A DNA stretch of 64,000 bases from positions 2,294,001 to 2,358,000 of the forward strand of contig NZ_AP012547.1 of NCBI RefSeq assembly GCF_000828635.1. The letters run 5' to 3'. The notes under the pieces are model-generated. The model saw only the letters and a list, made by a program, of their open reading frames with translations, made no database searches and had not been told where the DNA came from. Positions 27,084 through 35,707 of the stretch are shown piece after piece. A program made the position numbers and the translations under genes. Within the stretch, counting starts at the first letter, position 1, and every line of letters starts with the position of its first letter. The DNA is from Sulfuritalea hydrogenivorans sk43H (GTDB lineage Bacteria; Pseudomonadota; Gammaproteobacteria; Burkholderiales; Rhodocyclaceae).

Positions 27084-28175
27084 TCAATTAACGTCGATGA
27101 TCGGCACGCGCGCCGCGAGCGCGCAAAACATTTCGTAAGCGACGGTACCGGCTGCGGTGGCCACATCATCGGCCGACAGATGCATGTCGCCGGCGCCGCC
27201 CCACAAGGTCACCGTAGCGCCAACGCCGACTGTTGACGGCAGTTCGCTCAGATCGACACATATCTTGTCCATCGAGACGCGGCCCAGCGTGCGTGTGCGC
27301 TGCCCGGCCACCTGCACCGGCGTGCCGGTCGGTGCATGACGCGGATAGCCATCGCCGTAGCCGCAGGCGACCACACCGACGCGCATGGCCTTCTCCGCGA
27401 CAAAGCTGCTGCCATAGCCGATCGCGTCGCCGGGCGCCAGTTCGCGTACCGCGATCAACTCGCTTTCCAGCGTCATCACCGGGTGCAGGTCGAGTTCGGC
27501 GGCGCTTTGCATCGCGGGAAACGGCGATGCCCCGTAGAGCATGATGCCGGGGCGCACCCAATCCCCGATGGCCTCCGGAAAGCGCAGCAAGGCGGCGGAA
27601 TTGGCCAGCGATACCGGCAACTCGCGGCCACCGGCCATGGCACGAAAGTTCTCCAGTTGCTGCTGGATGCCACGCGCTTCGTCGGCATCGGCAAAATGCG
27701 TCATCAGCGTCACGGATGCGATGCAGTCGGCGGCAACGAGCCTGGCCAGCATCGCCGCGAATTCGTCGTGATTGAAACCCAGGCGATTCATGCCGGTATT
27801 CAGTTTCAGGTAAACCGGCAGGCGTATCGGCAGGCATGCTTCAACCAGCGCATCCACCTGCCAGGCCGTATGCAGCACCGGCGTCAGCTCAAGTTCGGCA
27901 TACAAGGGCAGTTCGTCCGCCTGATAGAAACCCTCCAGCATCAGGATGGGATGGGTAATTCCGGCATCGCGCAGCGCCACGGCGCCTTCGAGTTCGACCA
28001 GCGCATACCCGTCGGTGGCCTCGATCAAGGCACGCGCCGCAGGCAACAGGCCATGACCGTAGGCATCGGCCTTGACCACGCTCCAGACCCTGGCACTGCC
28101 GACATGGCGCCGTACGACATTGTGATTGTGACGCAGCGCGGACCAGTCCAGGCGTGCGCGTATCGGTCGCGCCAT
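27084..28175 (-). CDS. alr: Alanine racemase
   Basis: A 363-residue PLP enzyme converting L- to D-alanine for peptidoglycan. The PLP lysine is in VVKADAYGHG (about residue 34), and the catalytic tyrosine region AIGYGSSFVAEKAMRVG and GRVSMDKICVDLS follow in the usual order. It is followed by radA 11 bp downstream and preceded by a LysR-type gene ending 8 bp upstream, so the three probably form one transcription unit. Confidence 0.95.
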   Translation of the reverse strand: MARPIRARLDWSALRHNHNVVRRHVGSARVWSVVKADAYGHGLLPAARALIEATDGYALVELEGAVALRDAGITHPILMLEGFYQADELPLYAELELTPVLHTAWQVDALVEACLPIRLPVYLKLNTGMNRLGFNHDEFAAMLARLVAADCIASVTLMTHFADADEARGIQQQLENFRAMAGGRELPVSLANSAALLRFPEAIGDWVRPGIMLYGASPFPAMQSAAELDLHPVMTLESELIAVRELAPGDAIGYGSSFVAEKAMRVGVVACGYGDGYPRHAPTGTPVQVAGQRTRTLGRVSMDKICVDLSELPSTVGVGATVTLWGGAGDMHLSADDVATAAGTVAYEMFCALAARVPIIDVN

Positions 28176-28183
28176 GCTCCGCC

Positions 28184-29098
28184 CTAGGCTGTCTTTTTCG
28201 AGATCAAGGCGCGCAGCCGGACAGAGGCGAATTCGACGAAGGAGGCTACCAGCCGCGAGCGGAACTTCTCTTTCGGATACACCATCGAGAGCGTGCGGAT
28301 CAGGCGCGGCTTGAGCGGTATCGCGACGATGTCGCCCAGCCGCTGTTCCTTGGACACTGAAGCGCGCGATGCGATGGCAAAACCCAGTCCGGTTTCGACG
28401 ACGCCGTTGAGCGCGATCGGGCTGCCGAGTTCCATCACCACGTTCAGTTGGTCGAGCGCGATGCCCGAATGGCGAAGGTAGTTTTCGGTGAACTCGCGCG
28501 TGCCGGATCCCGGCTCGCGTGAAATGAAGGCATGTTCCAGCAATTTCTGCGGGGTCAGCTCCTTGTGCCGCGCCAGGGGAAAGCGCGGATGGCAGATCAC
28601 CACCAACTCGTCATCGCAGCACACTTCGCATTGCAGGTTCGGCTCATGCGAGAGCGACTCGATGAAGCCGATGTCGATGGTGTGCTCCATGACCCGATTC
28701 TCGATCGACTCCGAATTGCCGACGATCAGGCGCGAACGCACACCGGGGTAAGTCGATTTGAATTCGCCAAGAATTCCCGGCAGCATGAATTCGGCGATCG
28801 TGGTCGAGGCGCCGACCATCAGGGAGCCGCTGATCTCACCGGTCAATTCCGACAGGCGCACATCCATCTCGGACGACAGGCCAAGGATTCTTTCCGCGTA
28901 ACCGAACACCACCTCGCCCGCCGGCGTCAGTGCAATGCGTCCGTGGCCGCGATCAAAAAGCCGCGTATTGAAGTGCTCTTCGAGCTGCTTGATCTGAAAC
29001 GTTACAGCAGGCTGCGTCATGAACAGCACTTCGGCCGCCTTGGTAAACGACAACTGCTTGGCAACCGCGTGAAAAACCTGGAGCCGGCGATCAGCCAT
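28184..29098 (-). CDS. LysR-type transcriptional regulator, CysB/CbbR-like
   Basis: A 304-residue regulator. The N-terminal winged helix-turn-helix has LQVFHAVAKQLSFTKAAEVL and FMTQPAVTFQIKQLEE; an effector domain follows (ASTTIAEFMLPGILGEFK...). The ATG at 29098 has GGAGG 9 bases upstream. It is divergent from lplT, sharing a 255-bp intergenic region, so it could control lplT or alr as well as itself. The effector is unknown. Confidence 0.88.
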   Translation of the reverse strand: MADRRLQVFHAVAKQLSFTKAAEVLFMTQPAVTFQIKQLEEHFNTRLFDRGHGRIALTPAGEVVFGYAERILGLSSEMDVRLSELTGEISGSLMVGASTTIAEFMLPGILGEFKSTYPGVRSRLIVGNSESIENRVMEHTIDIGFIESLSHEPNLQCEVCCDDELVVICHPRFPLARHKELTPQKLLEHAFISREPGSGTREFTENYLRHSGIALDQLNVVMELGSPIALNGVVETGLGFAIASRASVSKEQRLGDIVAIPLKPRLIRTLSMVYPKEKFRSRLVASFVEFASVRLRALISKKTA

Positions 29099-29199
29099 GG
29101 GAACCACCTCCGAATTTAAGAATTTCCATATTCTAAGTATTCAATCACAAATCATCCGCCATGAGCGCAATTTATGCCTCCGCTGCTTGCGAAGGAGGC

Positions 29200-29243
29200 G
29201 GCATCCCCCGATGGGATATACCCGTCGAGCCTGCGAGACGGGT
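29200..29243. repeat. Hairpin repeat related to the units after hupB
   Basis: GGCATCCCCCGATGGGATAT (29200-29219) matches 18 of 20 positions of a word at 35676-35695. It is followed by ACCCGTC/GACGGGT around a 10-nt loop (29220-29243). It lies between the LysR gene and lplT. This looks like one unit of a small dispersed hairpin repeat. Confidence 0.6.
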
Positions 29244-29353
29244 GATATCCCTTGCAAACATGACCTCTGACGCATCGCAACATCGAAGTAATGACGCACC
29301 TTTCGTGATATAAACCGGCAGCCCGAAACAAGGTCGGACCAACGACCCAATCC

Positions 29354-30619
29354 ATGAGTACAGGTTTCTACATCATCATGGCAGCGCAGTTTTTTTCCGC
29401 GCTGGCCGACAACGCCCTGCTGATTGCAGCCATCGCCATCCTGCGCGACATGCATGCGCCGGCGGAATACGAACCCCTGCTGAAGACCTTTTTCACGGTT
29501 TCCTACGTTGTACTGGCTGCCTTCGTCGGCGCCTTTGCCGATTCGATGCCCAAATGGCGGGTCATGTTCATCAGCAACGGCATCAAGATACTCGGTTGCA
29601 GCCTGATGTTCCTTGATCTGCATCCATTGCTGGCCTATGCCGTCGTCGGACTCGGAGCCGCCGCCTACTCGCCGGCCAAGTACGGAATCCTCACCGAATA
29701 CCTGCCGCACCGCCTGCTGGTGGTGGCCAACGGCTGGATCGAAGGCCTGACGGTCTGCGCGATCATCCTCGGCGTAGTGCTGGGCGGCGCCTTGATCAGG
29801 CCGGAAATCGCGCTCAGCCTGCTTTCCCTGGACTTTCCGTTATTCGACACCGGCATCGACACCGTCGCCGAAATGACGCTGATCATCATCGGCACGCTTT
29901 ACCTGATCGCGGCGGTGTTCAATCTCTACGTCCCCGACACCGGGGTGGACCACAAGCCGCTGAAAAAGAACCCGGTCTATCTGTTCCATGAATTCAACCA
30001 CTGCCTCAAGCTGCTGTGGCGCGACAAGCTGGGCCAGATCTCGCTGGCGGTCACCACGCTGTTCTGGGGCGCCGGAGCGACGCTGCAGTTCATTGTGCTC
30101 GAATGGGCCAAGGCCGCCCTGAATCTCGACCTGTCCAAGGCCAGCATGTTGCAGGGCGTGGTCGCCGTCGGCGTGGCCATCGGCGCCGTGCTCGCGGCGC
30201 GCATGATCACGCTGCGCAAATCGGTGCGGGTAATCCCGCTGGGGATCGCCATGGGCGTTGGCGTGATCGCCATGATCGCCGTGCGCGACATGTGGCTGGC
30301 CGTGCCGCTGCTGGTTCTGGTGGGCATTTTCTCGGGCTTCTTCGTGGTGCCGATGAATGCCCTGCTGCAGCATCGCGGTCACATCCTGATGGGTGCTGGA
30401 CATTCCATCGCGGTACAGAACTTCAACGAAAATCTTTCAATCCTGATCATGACCAGCGCCTATTCGGTGCTGCTCAAGGCCCAGTTGTCGATCTATTGGA
30501 TCATTGTTCTCTTCGGACTGTTCGTCGCCGGCGCGATGTGGCTGGTCAAGCGCCAGCACGAGATCAACCAGCGCGAACGCGACGACGTCGCGCATCTCGA
30601 AGACGTCACCCATCACTGA
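29354..30619 (+). CDS. lplT: Lysophospholipid transporter LplT (MFS)
   Basis: A 421-residue transporter with about 12 membrane helices that flips lysophospholipids inward for re-acylation. The N-terminus (FYIIMAAQFFSALADNALL) and VGLGAAAYSPAKYGILTEYL are typical of LplT. Here no aas acyltransferase gene is adjacent. It is divergent from a LysR gene and converges with the cation-efflux gene, 11 bp away from its stop. Confidence 0.9.
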   Translation: MSTGFYIIMAAQFFSALADNALLIAAIAILRDMHAPAEYEPLLKTFFTVSYVVLAAFVGAFADSMPKWRVMFISNGIKILGCSLMFLDLHPLLAYAVVGLGAAAYSPAKYGILTEYLPHRLLVVANGWIEGLTVCAIILGVVLGGALIRPEIALSLLSLDFPLFDTGIDTVAEMTLIIIGTLYLIAAVFNLYVPDTGVDHKPLKKNPVYLFHEFNHCLKLLWRDKLGQISLAVTTLFWGAGATLQFIVLEWAKAALNLDLSKASMLQGVVAVGVAIGAVLAARMITLRKSVRVIPLGIAMGVGVIAMIAVRDMWLAVPLLVLVGIFSGFFVVPMNALLQHRGHILMGAGHSIAVQNFNENLSILIMTSAYSVLLKAQLSIYWIIVLFGLFVAGAMWLVKRQHEINQRERDDVAHLEDVTHH

Positions 30620-30630
30620 CGCTACAGCGC

Positions 30631-31557
30631 TCAGCGCACGTCCGGTTCGAAGAACACCCACTGCGCGCTCGGAAAGCGCTCCTGCATGCGCGCCTCGACG
30701 GCGTTGATGGCCTCGACCACCTGCAATCCGGTCTGCGTTTCCATGTCGCGCATGCGCGCCTTGACGGCGATCACCACCTTGTCGCCCCAGGCCAGCGTAA
30801 TCACGTTCAGCACCTGCTCCACTTCGGGCTGGGCGGCAACGAAGGCTTCGATCTCGGCGCGCAGTTGCGGCGCGGCGGATTCGCCGACGATCAGGCCCTT
30901 GACCTCGATCATCACCGCGATTGCGATCATCATCAGCACGGCGCCGATCGCCAGCGTGCCCAGTGCGTCCCACAACGGATTGCCGGTGACCACGGTGGAG
31001 GCGACCGCGAGGAAGGCCAGTGCGAGGCCGAGCAAGGCGGCGATGTCCTCGCCCGCCACCACCATCAGTTCGGACTGGCGCGTTTCACGGAACCACACGA
31101 GGAAAGGCTGACGCCCGGCGATCTTGCGAATCTCCCTGAGCGCTCCCCACAGCGAAAATGCCTCCAGCACCACGGCGCAGGCCAGTACCGCCATGGCAAT
31201 CAGGCCGTGCTGCAACGGCTGCGGATGCAGCAGCCGCTCGATGCCTTCATAGACCGAGAAAGCGCCGCCCATGAAGAACAGCATCAGCGCCACGATCATC
31301 GACCAGAAATAAGTGACGCGATGATGACCAAGCGGAAAGTCGGCGCTGGCGGGACGGCGTGCCTGCTTCAGCCCCAGCAGCAACAGCAGCTGGTTGGCGC
31401 AGTCCGCCGTGGAATGAATCGCCTCGGCCAGCATTGAGCCGGAACCGGTCCAGAACGCGGCCGCATACTTCGCCACCGCGATGCCGAAATTGGCGCCCAG
31501 CGCGTAGAAAATCGCCCGTATCGAACCATGAGCCGAGCCTTCGCTGCCGTGCGACAT
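30631..31557 (-). CDS. Cation diffusion facilitator family transporter
   Basis: A 308-residue metal/proton antiporter of the CDF family. About five to six helices are followed by a C-terminal cytoplasmic ferredoxin-like domain (from about residue 215). The metal-site region is seen as AEAIHSTADCANQ, the SLC30A9-like variant; HHRVTYFWS follows. Zn, Mn or Fe may be the substrate. The ATG at 31557 overlaps the stop of the upstream glycosylase gene by one base (TGATG), so the two are coupled. Confidence 0.88.
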   Translation of the reverse strand: MSHGSEGSAHGSIRAIFYALGANFGIAVAKYAAAFWTGSGSMLAEAIHSTADCANQLLLLLGLKQARRPASADFPLGHHRVTYFWSMIVALMLFFMGGAFSVYEGIERLLHPQPLQHGLIAMAVLACAVVLEAFSLWGALREIRKIAGRQPFLVWFRETRQSELMVVAGEDIAALLGLALAFLAVASTVVTGNPLWDALGTLAIGAVLMMIAIAVMIEVKGLIVGESAAPQLRAEIEAFVAAQPEVEQVLNVITLAWGDKVVIAVKARMRDMETQTGLQVVEAINAVEARMQERFPSAQWVFFEPDVR

Positions 31558-32297
31558 CAGCCGTCCTTTCCCGCCTGCATGGTCCGTCGCATGAAGCAAA
31601 GATCCTCCCACGCCCTGGCCTTGTCCTGCAGGGTGCGCAACAGGTAGGCGGGGTGGTAAGTCACGATCAGCGGGATGCCGCGATAGTCGTGCAACTTGCC
31701 GCGCGCGGCGGCGATCTTGACCTCGACTTGCAACAATGTCTGTGCCGCCGGCCGGCCCAGCGCCACGATCAGCTTTGGCTTGATCAGTTCGATCTGCCGC
31801 TCCAGATACGGCTTGCAGGCAGCGGTTTCCTCCGGGGTCGGCGTCCGGTTCTCCGGCGGGCGGCACTTCACGGCATTGGCGATATACACGTTCTCGCCCC
31901 GCTTGAGACCGATCGCGGCCAGCATGCTGTCGAGCAGTTTTCCGGCCTGGCCGACGAAGGGTTCGCCGCGCTGGTCTTCTTCGGCGCCCGGCCCCTCGCC
32001 GACGAACAGCCAGTCGGCATGGATGTCGCCGACGCCGAGTACCGCCTGCTTGCGCGCCTCGCAGAGTCGGCACTGGCGGCACGCCGCCACGGCGGTGGCA
32101 AGCTCGTTCCAGGTTGCGGGAACGGCCGGCGCGACGGCCACGGTCTCCGGCGCGCTGGCGGGAACGTTTTCACGCAGCAGCTCGACAGCGGCGGGGGCCG
32201 CCGCTTCTTCAAGCACCGGCCCTGCCGCTGCCGCGCGCAACTTCCAGACCGGCCCCAGGCCCATCTCGCGCAGTATTTGCTCGCGGTCCGACGTCAT
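31557..32297 (-). CDS. Type-4 uracil-DNA glycosylase (iron-sulfur)
   Basis: 246 residues. After an Ala-rich N-terminal extension of about 65 residues come CRQCRLCEARK (Fe-S cysteines), GEGPGAEEDQRGEPFVG (catalytic motif 1), NAVKCRPPENRTPTPEE and TYHPAYLLR. It removes uracil from DNA for base-excision repair. It overlaps rimI by 4 bp and the CDF gene by one base, within a tsaB-rimI-udg-CDF operon. Confidence 0.92.
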   Translation of the reverse strand: MTSDREQILREMGLGPVWKLRAAAAGPVLEEAAAPAAVELLRENVPASAPETVAVAPAVPATWNELATAVAACRQCRLCEARKQAVLGVGDIHADWLFVGEGPGAEEDQRGEPFVGQAGKLLDSMLAAIGLKRGENVYIANAVKCRPPENRTPTPEETAACKPYLERQIELIKPKLIVALGRPAAQTLLQVEVKIAAARGKLHDYRGIPLIVTYHPAYLLRTLQDKARAWEDLCFMRRTMQAGKDG

Positions 32298-32734
32298 AAG
32301 TCGAGCACCATCACGATCGCATCCTCGCGGCCCTCATGCGTTTGATAATAGTCACGCCTTCTGCCGATTTCGGTGAAGCCGTGATGACTGTAAAAACCCA
32401 GGCCGGAAGCATTGCTGGGGCGCACTTCCAGCAGCATGCGCGTCGCCGCATGAGTCCGGGCCCGGTCGAAAAGCTGGTTCAGCAGTGCCGAGCCGCGGCC
32501 GCCGCGCTGCAGTTCCGGCAGGATGCTGATGTTGAGCAGATGCGCTTCGTCCAGCACTTGCATCATGACGGCATAACCGGTCATGCGTCCGTCTTCCTGC
32601 GCCAGCCATGCACCATGGCCAGCCACCAGCGAGTCGGCAAAGTTGCCGCGCGTCCAGGGAAAGGGATGGATGCGGGCTTCTGCCGCGGCCACCGCCTCGA
32701 GGTCGGCATCCGTCATGCTCGGATAGCAGACCAC
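32294..32734 (-). CDS. rimI: Ribosomal protein S18 alanine N-acetyltransferase RimI
   Basis: A 146-residue GNAT enzyme that acetylates the N-terminus of ribosomal protein S18. The acetyl-CoA loop reads LQRGGRGSALLNQL, followed by LEVRPSNASGLGFYSHHGF, both typical of RimI. It lies between tsaB and the glycosylase with short overlaps, a common arrangement. Confidence 0.92.
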   Translation of the reverse strand: MVCYPSMTDADLEAVAAAEARIHPFPWTRGNFADSLVAGHGAWLAQEDGRMTGYAVMMQVLDEAHLLNISILPELQRGGRGSALLNQLFDRARTHAATRMLLEVRPSNASGLGFYSHHGFTEIGRRRDYYQTHEGREDAIVMVLDL

Positions 32735-33423
32735 TATTTCGCGCCACCGCGCGCGATCCGCTCGGCGGTCGTCAATGCCACCTTGTCACGCACATAGATG
32801 GGCTGTGCCAACATCACCGGCAACGCCGAGCCGCTGGAAAATTCCGGCGCCGCCAGGCGCAGCACGGCAGCGGCGGTGGGAAAGACATCGGCGCGCACCC
32901 CGACCAGATCGGGCTTCCTTGCGCGCAACAGTTCGCCATAGCCGGCAAAGCCGTCGCCCACGCCCCAGCCGCCCGCGAAAGTCGGCGCCGGCGACACGGC
33001 GGCAGGCAGGCAGACGGGCGCCATGAGTTGCGCGACGACCTCCCCTTCGACCGCATAGGCCGCGCTGTATACCTCGTTCATGCGCGCGTCGAGGCAGGCC
33101 CAAACCTCGCGCTCGCCGGACGCCAGCGCCAGCGCTTCGAGTGTCGACACCGGCATCACCGGCAGATCGAGGCCCCAGGCCAAGCCTTGTGCCACGCCGC
33201 AGGCCAGGCGCAAGCCGGTAAAACCGCCGGGGCCGGCGCCGAAGGCAATGCCATCGATCTGCCCCAGCGCAAGGCCTGCCTCTGCCAGCAACTCATGCAC
33301 CCAGGGCAAGAGACGTTCCGAGCCGCCATTGGGAACTTCCTCGGCGCGCTCGATCAGCTCGCCGTTTTGCCACAGCGCAACCGACAGGCGTCGTGTTGCG
33401 GTCTCTAGAGCCAACAGGCGCAT
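32734..33423 (-). CDS. tsaB: tRNA threonylcarbamoyladenosine biosynthesis protein TsaB
   Basis: 229 residues of ASKHA fold. It starts with LALETATRRLSVAL and has IDGIAFGAGPGGFTGLRLACG, the TsaB signature. It acts with TsaD and TsaE to make t6A37 in tRNA. It is first in the operon with rimI; start at ATG 33423. Confidence 0.94.
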   Translation of the reverse strand: MRLLALETATRRLSVALWQNGELIERAEEVPNGGSERLLPWVHELLAEAGLALGQIDGIAFGAGPGGFTGLRLACGVAQGLAWGLDLPVMPVSTLEALALASGEREVWACLDARMNEVYSAAYAVEGEVVAQLMAPVCLPAAVSPAPTFAGGWGVGDGFAGYGELLRARKPDLVGVRADVFPTAAAVLRLAAPEFSSGSALPVMLAQPIYVRDKVALTTAERIARGGAK

Positions 33424-33501
33424 GCGAAATCGGCGTGTATAGCGTGAAGCACTTCGTTCGGAGACCTACGTAAGAAACGCGCGCAGCGCGCCGAACAGTA
33501 A

Positions 33502-33516
33502 CCCCCCGCGAGGGGG
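33502..33516 (-). terminator. Possible GC-rich terminator of the slipin operon
   Basis: CCCCCC-GCGA-GGGGG between the slipin stop (33593) and tsaB could form a hairpin. It is followed on the minus strand by TTACTG, so the T-run is weak. Confidence 0.3.
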
Positions 33517-33592
33517 AAGGGGGCGGGCAACCAATTGGCCTTTCGCGTGTTTCATCTTCTGCGTCTGGATCTGGGTGCCATCAGCGTTCCAT

Positions 33593-34447
33593 CTACTTGC
33601 GGTTGCCGAGGATGCCGCGCAGCGTGTCCTGGATGTCGGCAGGAATCAGCACCGTCTTGGCGTTGTCCGACTTGGCCAGGTTGCCGATGGCATGGATGTA
33701 CTTTTCGCCGAGCATGTAGCGCATCGGCGCGTCCTCGCTGCCGATCGCCGCGGCGACGCGCTTGATCGCCTCGGCCGAGGCATCGGCCAGCGTGATCTGC
33801 GCTTCGGCCTGCAGGCGCGCAGCCTGCAGTTGCGCTTCGGCATTGAGGATGGTTGCCTGCTTGGTGCCCTCGGCCTTGGTCACCATGGCTTTGCGCTCGC
33901 GCTCGGCGGAAGCCTGGGCTTCCATGGCCTTTTGCATCGACTCCGACGGATTGATGTCCTGGATCTCGACCGACTTCACCGTCAGGCCCCAGTCAATGGC
34001 CTCGTCGGCGACGCCTTCGCGCAGGCGGGCCTTGATCTTGTCGCGGTTCGACAGCGCTTCGTCGAGAGTCATGTCGCCGATGATCGAACGCAGGGTGGTC
34101 ATGATCATGTTGCGAATGGCTTCGGAGAAATCCGTCACGCCGTAAACAGCCTTGATCGGATCGGTGATCTTGATGAAGGCGATTGCATTGGTCAGGATCA
34201 CCGCATTGTCCTTGGTGATGACTTCCTGCTCCTGCACATCGAGGATGATGTCCTTGGTCGTCAGCTTGTAGCGCACCTGGTCGAAGTAGGGAACGATGAT
34301 GTTGAGGCCGGGGCGCAAGGTGGTGTGGTACTTGCCCAGGCGTTCGACAATCCACTCCTCTCCCTGCGGCACGATGCGAACGCCCTTGGCGATCGTGACC
34401 GCGACAAAAACAAACAGTGCAATGACAAAAAACGCGAATTCGCCCAT
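33593..34447 (-). CDS. SPFH/stomatin-like membrane protein (paraslipin, QmcA-like)
   Basis: 284 residues with one N-terminal membrane helix (FAFFVIALFVFVAVTIAKG), then an SPFH/Band 7 domain (VRIVPQGEEWIVERLGKYH). A C-terminal Ala/Glu-rich coiled coil (about residues 170-235) drives oligomerisation. Such proteins scaffold membrane microdomains and regulate FtsH-type proteases. It follows an NfeD-like gene by 11 bp, the conserved partner of slipins. Confidence 0.92.
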   Translation of the reverse strand: MGEFAFFVIALFVFVAVTIAKGVRIVPQGEEWIVERLGKYHTTLRPGLNIIVPYFDQVRYKLTTKDIILDVQEQEVITKDNAVILTNAIAFIKITDPIKAVYGVTDFSEAIRNMIMTTLRSIIGDMTLDEALSNRDKIKARLREGVADEAIDWGLTVKSVEIQDINPSESMQKAMEAQASAERERKAMVTKAEGTKQATILNAEAQLQAARLQAEAQITLADASAEAIKRVAAAIGSEDAPMRYMLGEKYIHAIGNLAKSDNAKTVLIPADIQDTLRGILGNRK

Positions 34448-34458
34448 GCTCGACCCTT

Positions 34459-34911
34459 TCAGTATTTGCCGACTTTCAATATCTGGCCATCAACCGCCAG
34501 CACCCTGACCCGCTCTCCGGCCGCAATGGCTTCATCGGCGAGGCAGGGCCAGACATCGGAACCCATGACCGGCTTCTGGAAACGCACTTCGCCGCGCGCC
34601 GAGTCCACTCCGAGCGGAGCGACCGCCCGCACCAGCACGCCGATCTCGCCCAATGCCTCATTCGCCTGGCCGGACCGGGTCTTGCCTTCTTCCTTGCGGA
34701 ACACCCTGAACCAGAGCACCGTCATGGCAATCGACGCCGCCGTCCACAGCAGAATCTGCGTGCTGAATGCCATCATCGGCATTCCGAGCATGGCAACACC
34801 CACCAGCAAGGCGCCCAGGCCAAACCATATGATGAAGAAGCTGGGCACGGCGAGTTCCACCAGACCCAGCGCGAGGCCAAGAACCATCCAGTGCCACCAG
34901 GCGAGTTCCAT
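34459..34911 (-). CDS. NfeD-like membrane protein
   Basis: A 150-residue protein with three to four helices (WHWMVLGLALGLVELAV, IIWFGLGALLVGVAMLG) and a C-terminal OB-fold (residues 90-150, ending RVLAVDGQILKVGKY). It pairs with the downstream slipin. The ATG at 34911 is chosen because the first helix begins there; AAGGAA lies almost adjacent, so the ribosome site is unusually close and the start could be slightly different. Confidence 0.88.
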   Translation of the reverse strand: MELAWWHWMVLGLALGLVELAVPSFFIIWFGLGALLVGVAMLGMPMMAFSTQILLWTAASIAMTVLWFRVFRKEEGKTRSGQANEALGEIGVLVRAVAPLGVDSARGEVRFQKPVMGSDVWPCLADEAIAAGERVRVLAVDGQILKVGKY

Positions 34912-35188
34912 TTCCTTCGCGTCCTTTCGTATGCGGCTGCAAGTGACTGAATGGCCGAGCGGCCCGATCAGCCGGTTCCGGCGGCAGAAACCCGCTCCCT
35001 CTCGGCCAAAGTTCATTTTATCGCCTTTGCCATGCACACTTTTCCCCGGCCGGCAGATTATTCATGGATACTTGCAGATGCTCAAAATCCAATCTGGAAG
35101 TACCCGCAACGCCCATGCAATCGCGTGCCCCTGACTTCTGGAAGTATTGATACAATCTTCAAATAGTTTGAGCCAGGTTAAGAATTGT

Positions 35189-35219
35189 TTGCCACACCGA
35201 GTTACCATTCGCATAGAAT
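35189..35219 (+). promoter_or_regulatory. Possible sigma-70 promoter of hupB
   Basis: TTGCCA (35189-35194) and TAGAAT (35214-35219) are separated by 19 bp, about 40 bp before the hupB start. The spacing is longer than the ideal 17, so the -35 choice is tentative. Confidence 0.4.
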
Positions 35220-35258
35220 TCAACCCGCCACTATCATCATCACTCCACGAGGTCACAC

Positions 35259-35555
35259 ATGAACAAGTCTGAACTGATCGAAATCACCGCCAAGGAAGCC
35301 GATATCAGCAAGGCTGCTGCCGAGAAGGCACTGTCTGCTGTGATGGCAGCCATCGTCAAGGCCGTATCCAAGGGCGACTCCGTTACCCTGGTTGGCTTCG
35401 GCAGCTTCAAGTCGTCCAAGCGTGCCGCACGCGTTGGCCGCAACCCGCAAACCGGCAAGGAACTGAAGATCGCCGCGACGACCGTGCCGCGCTTCACCGC
35501 CGGCGCCACGTTCAAGGCTGCCGTTGCCGGCAAGAAGGCTGCCAAGAAGAAGTAA
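35259..35555 (+). CDS. hupB: HU-beta-like nucleoid protein
   Basis: 98 residues, DNABII family: MNKSELIEITAKEADISKAA and VTLVGFGSFKSSKRAARVGR, then the DNA-binding arm RNPQTGKELKI and a Lys/Ala-rich tail KKAAKKK. It bends and compacts DNA. It is a single gene with its own terminator directly downstream. Confidence 0.96.
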   Translation: MNKSELIEITAKEADISKAAAEKALSAVMAAIVKAVSKGDSVTLVGFGSFKSSKRAARVGRNPQTGKELKIAATTVPRFTAGATFKAAVAGKKAAKKK

Positions 35556-35576
35556 GCAGCCAGCGTTTCAGCTTTC

Positions 35577-35605
35577 AAACAGGCCCGCCATGTGCGGGCC
35601 TGTTT
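35577..35605 (+). terminator. Intrinsic terminator of hupB
   Basis: AAACAGGCCCGC and GCGGGCCTGTTT pair perfectly over 12 bp around CATGT and are followed by GTTTATG. It lies 22 bp after the hupB stop. The stem is symmetric and could also act on the minus-strand transcript. Confidence 0.85.
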
Positions 35606-35609
35606 GTTT

Positions 35610-35693
35610 ATGTCTCCGGCAAGAGCCGGGGACGGTATCCCTTGGCGGGATATGTCTCCAGCTTCTGCTGGAGACGGTATCCCCCGGTGGGAT
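35610..35693. repeat. Two tandem 42-bp units, each with two hairpins
   Basis: Unit 1 (35610-35651) and unit 2 (35652-35693) both start ATGTCTCC, contain a small palindrome (CTCCGGC-AAGA-GCCGGGG or CTCCAGC-TTCT-GCTGGAG) and end in GGTATCCC-N5-GGGAT. A truncated third unit (ATGTCCCCGCGGGAT) follows and runs into the stop codon region of the next gene. Loop and arm bases change in compensating pairs, so structure is kept. Confidence 0.8.
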
Positions 35694-35707
35694 ATGTCCC
35701 CGCGGGA

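Noticed and set aside
29141-29710. 189-codon minus-strand frame between the LysR gene and lplT
   Set aside because: It lies mostly antisense to the conserved lplT coding sequence and has no recognisable features.
30631-32082. A 483-codon minus-strand frame covering the cation-efflux gene and beyond
   Set aside because: Only the part from the ATG at 31557 matches the CDF family; the upstream extension is Arg/Gly-rich and overlaps the glycosylase gene in another frame.
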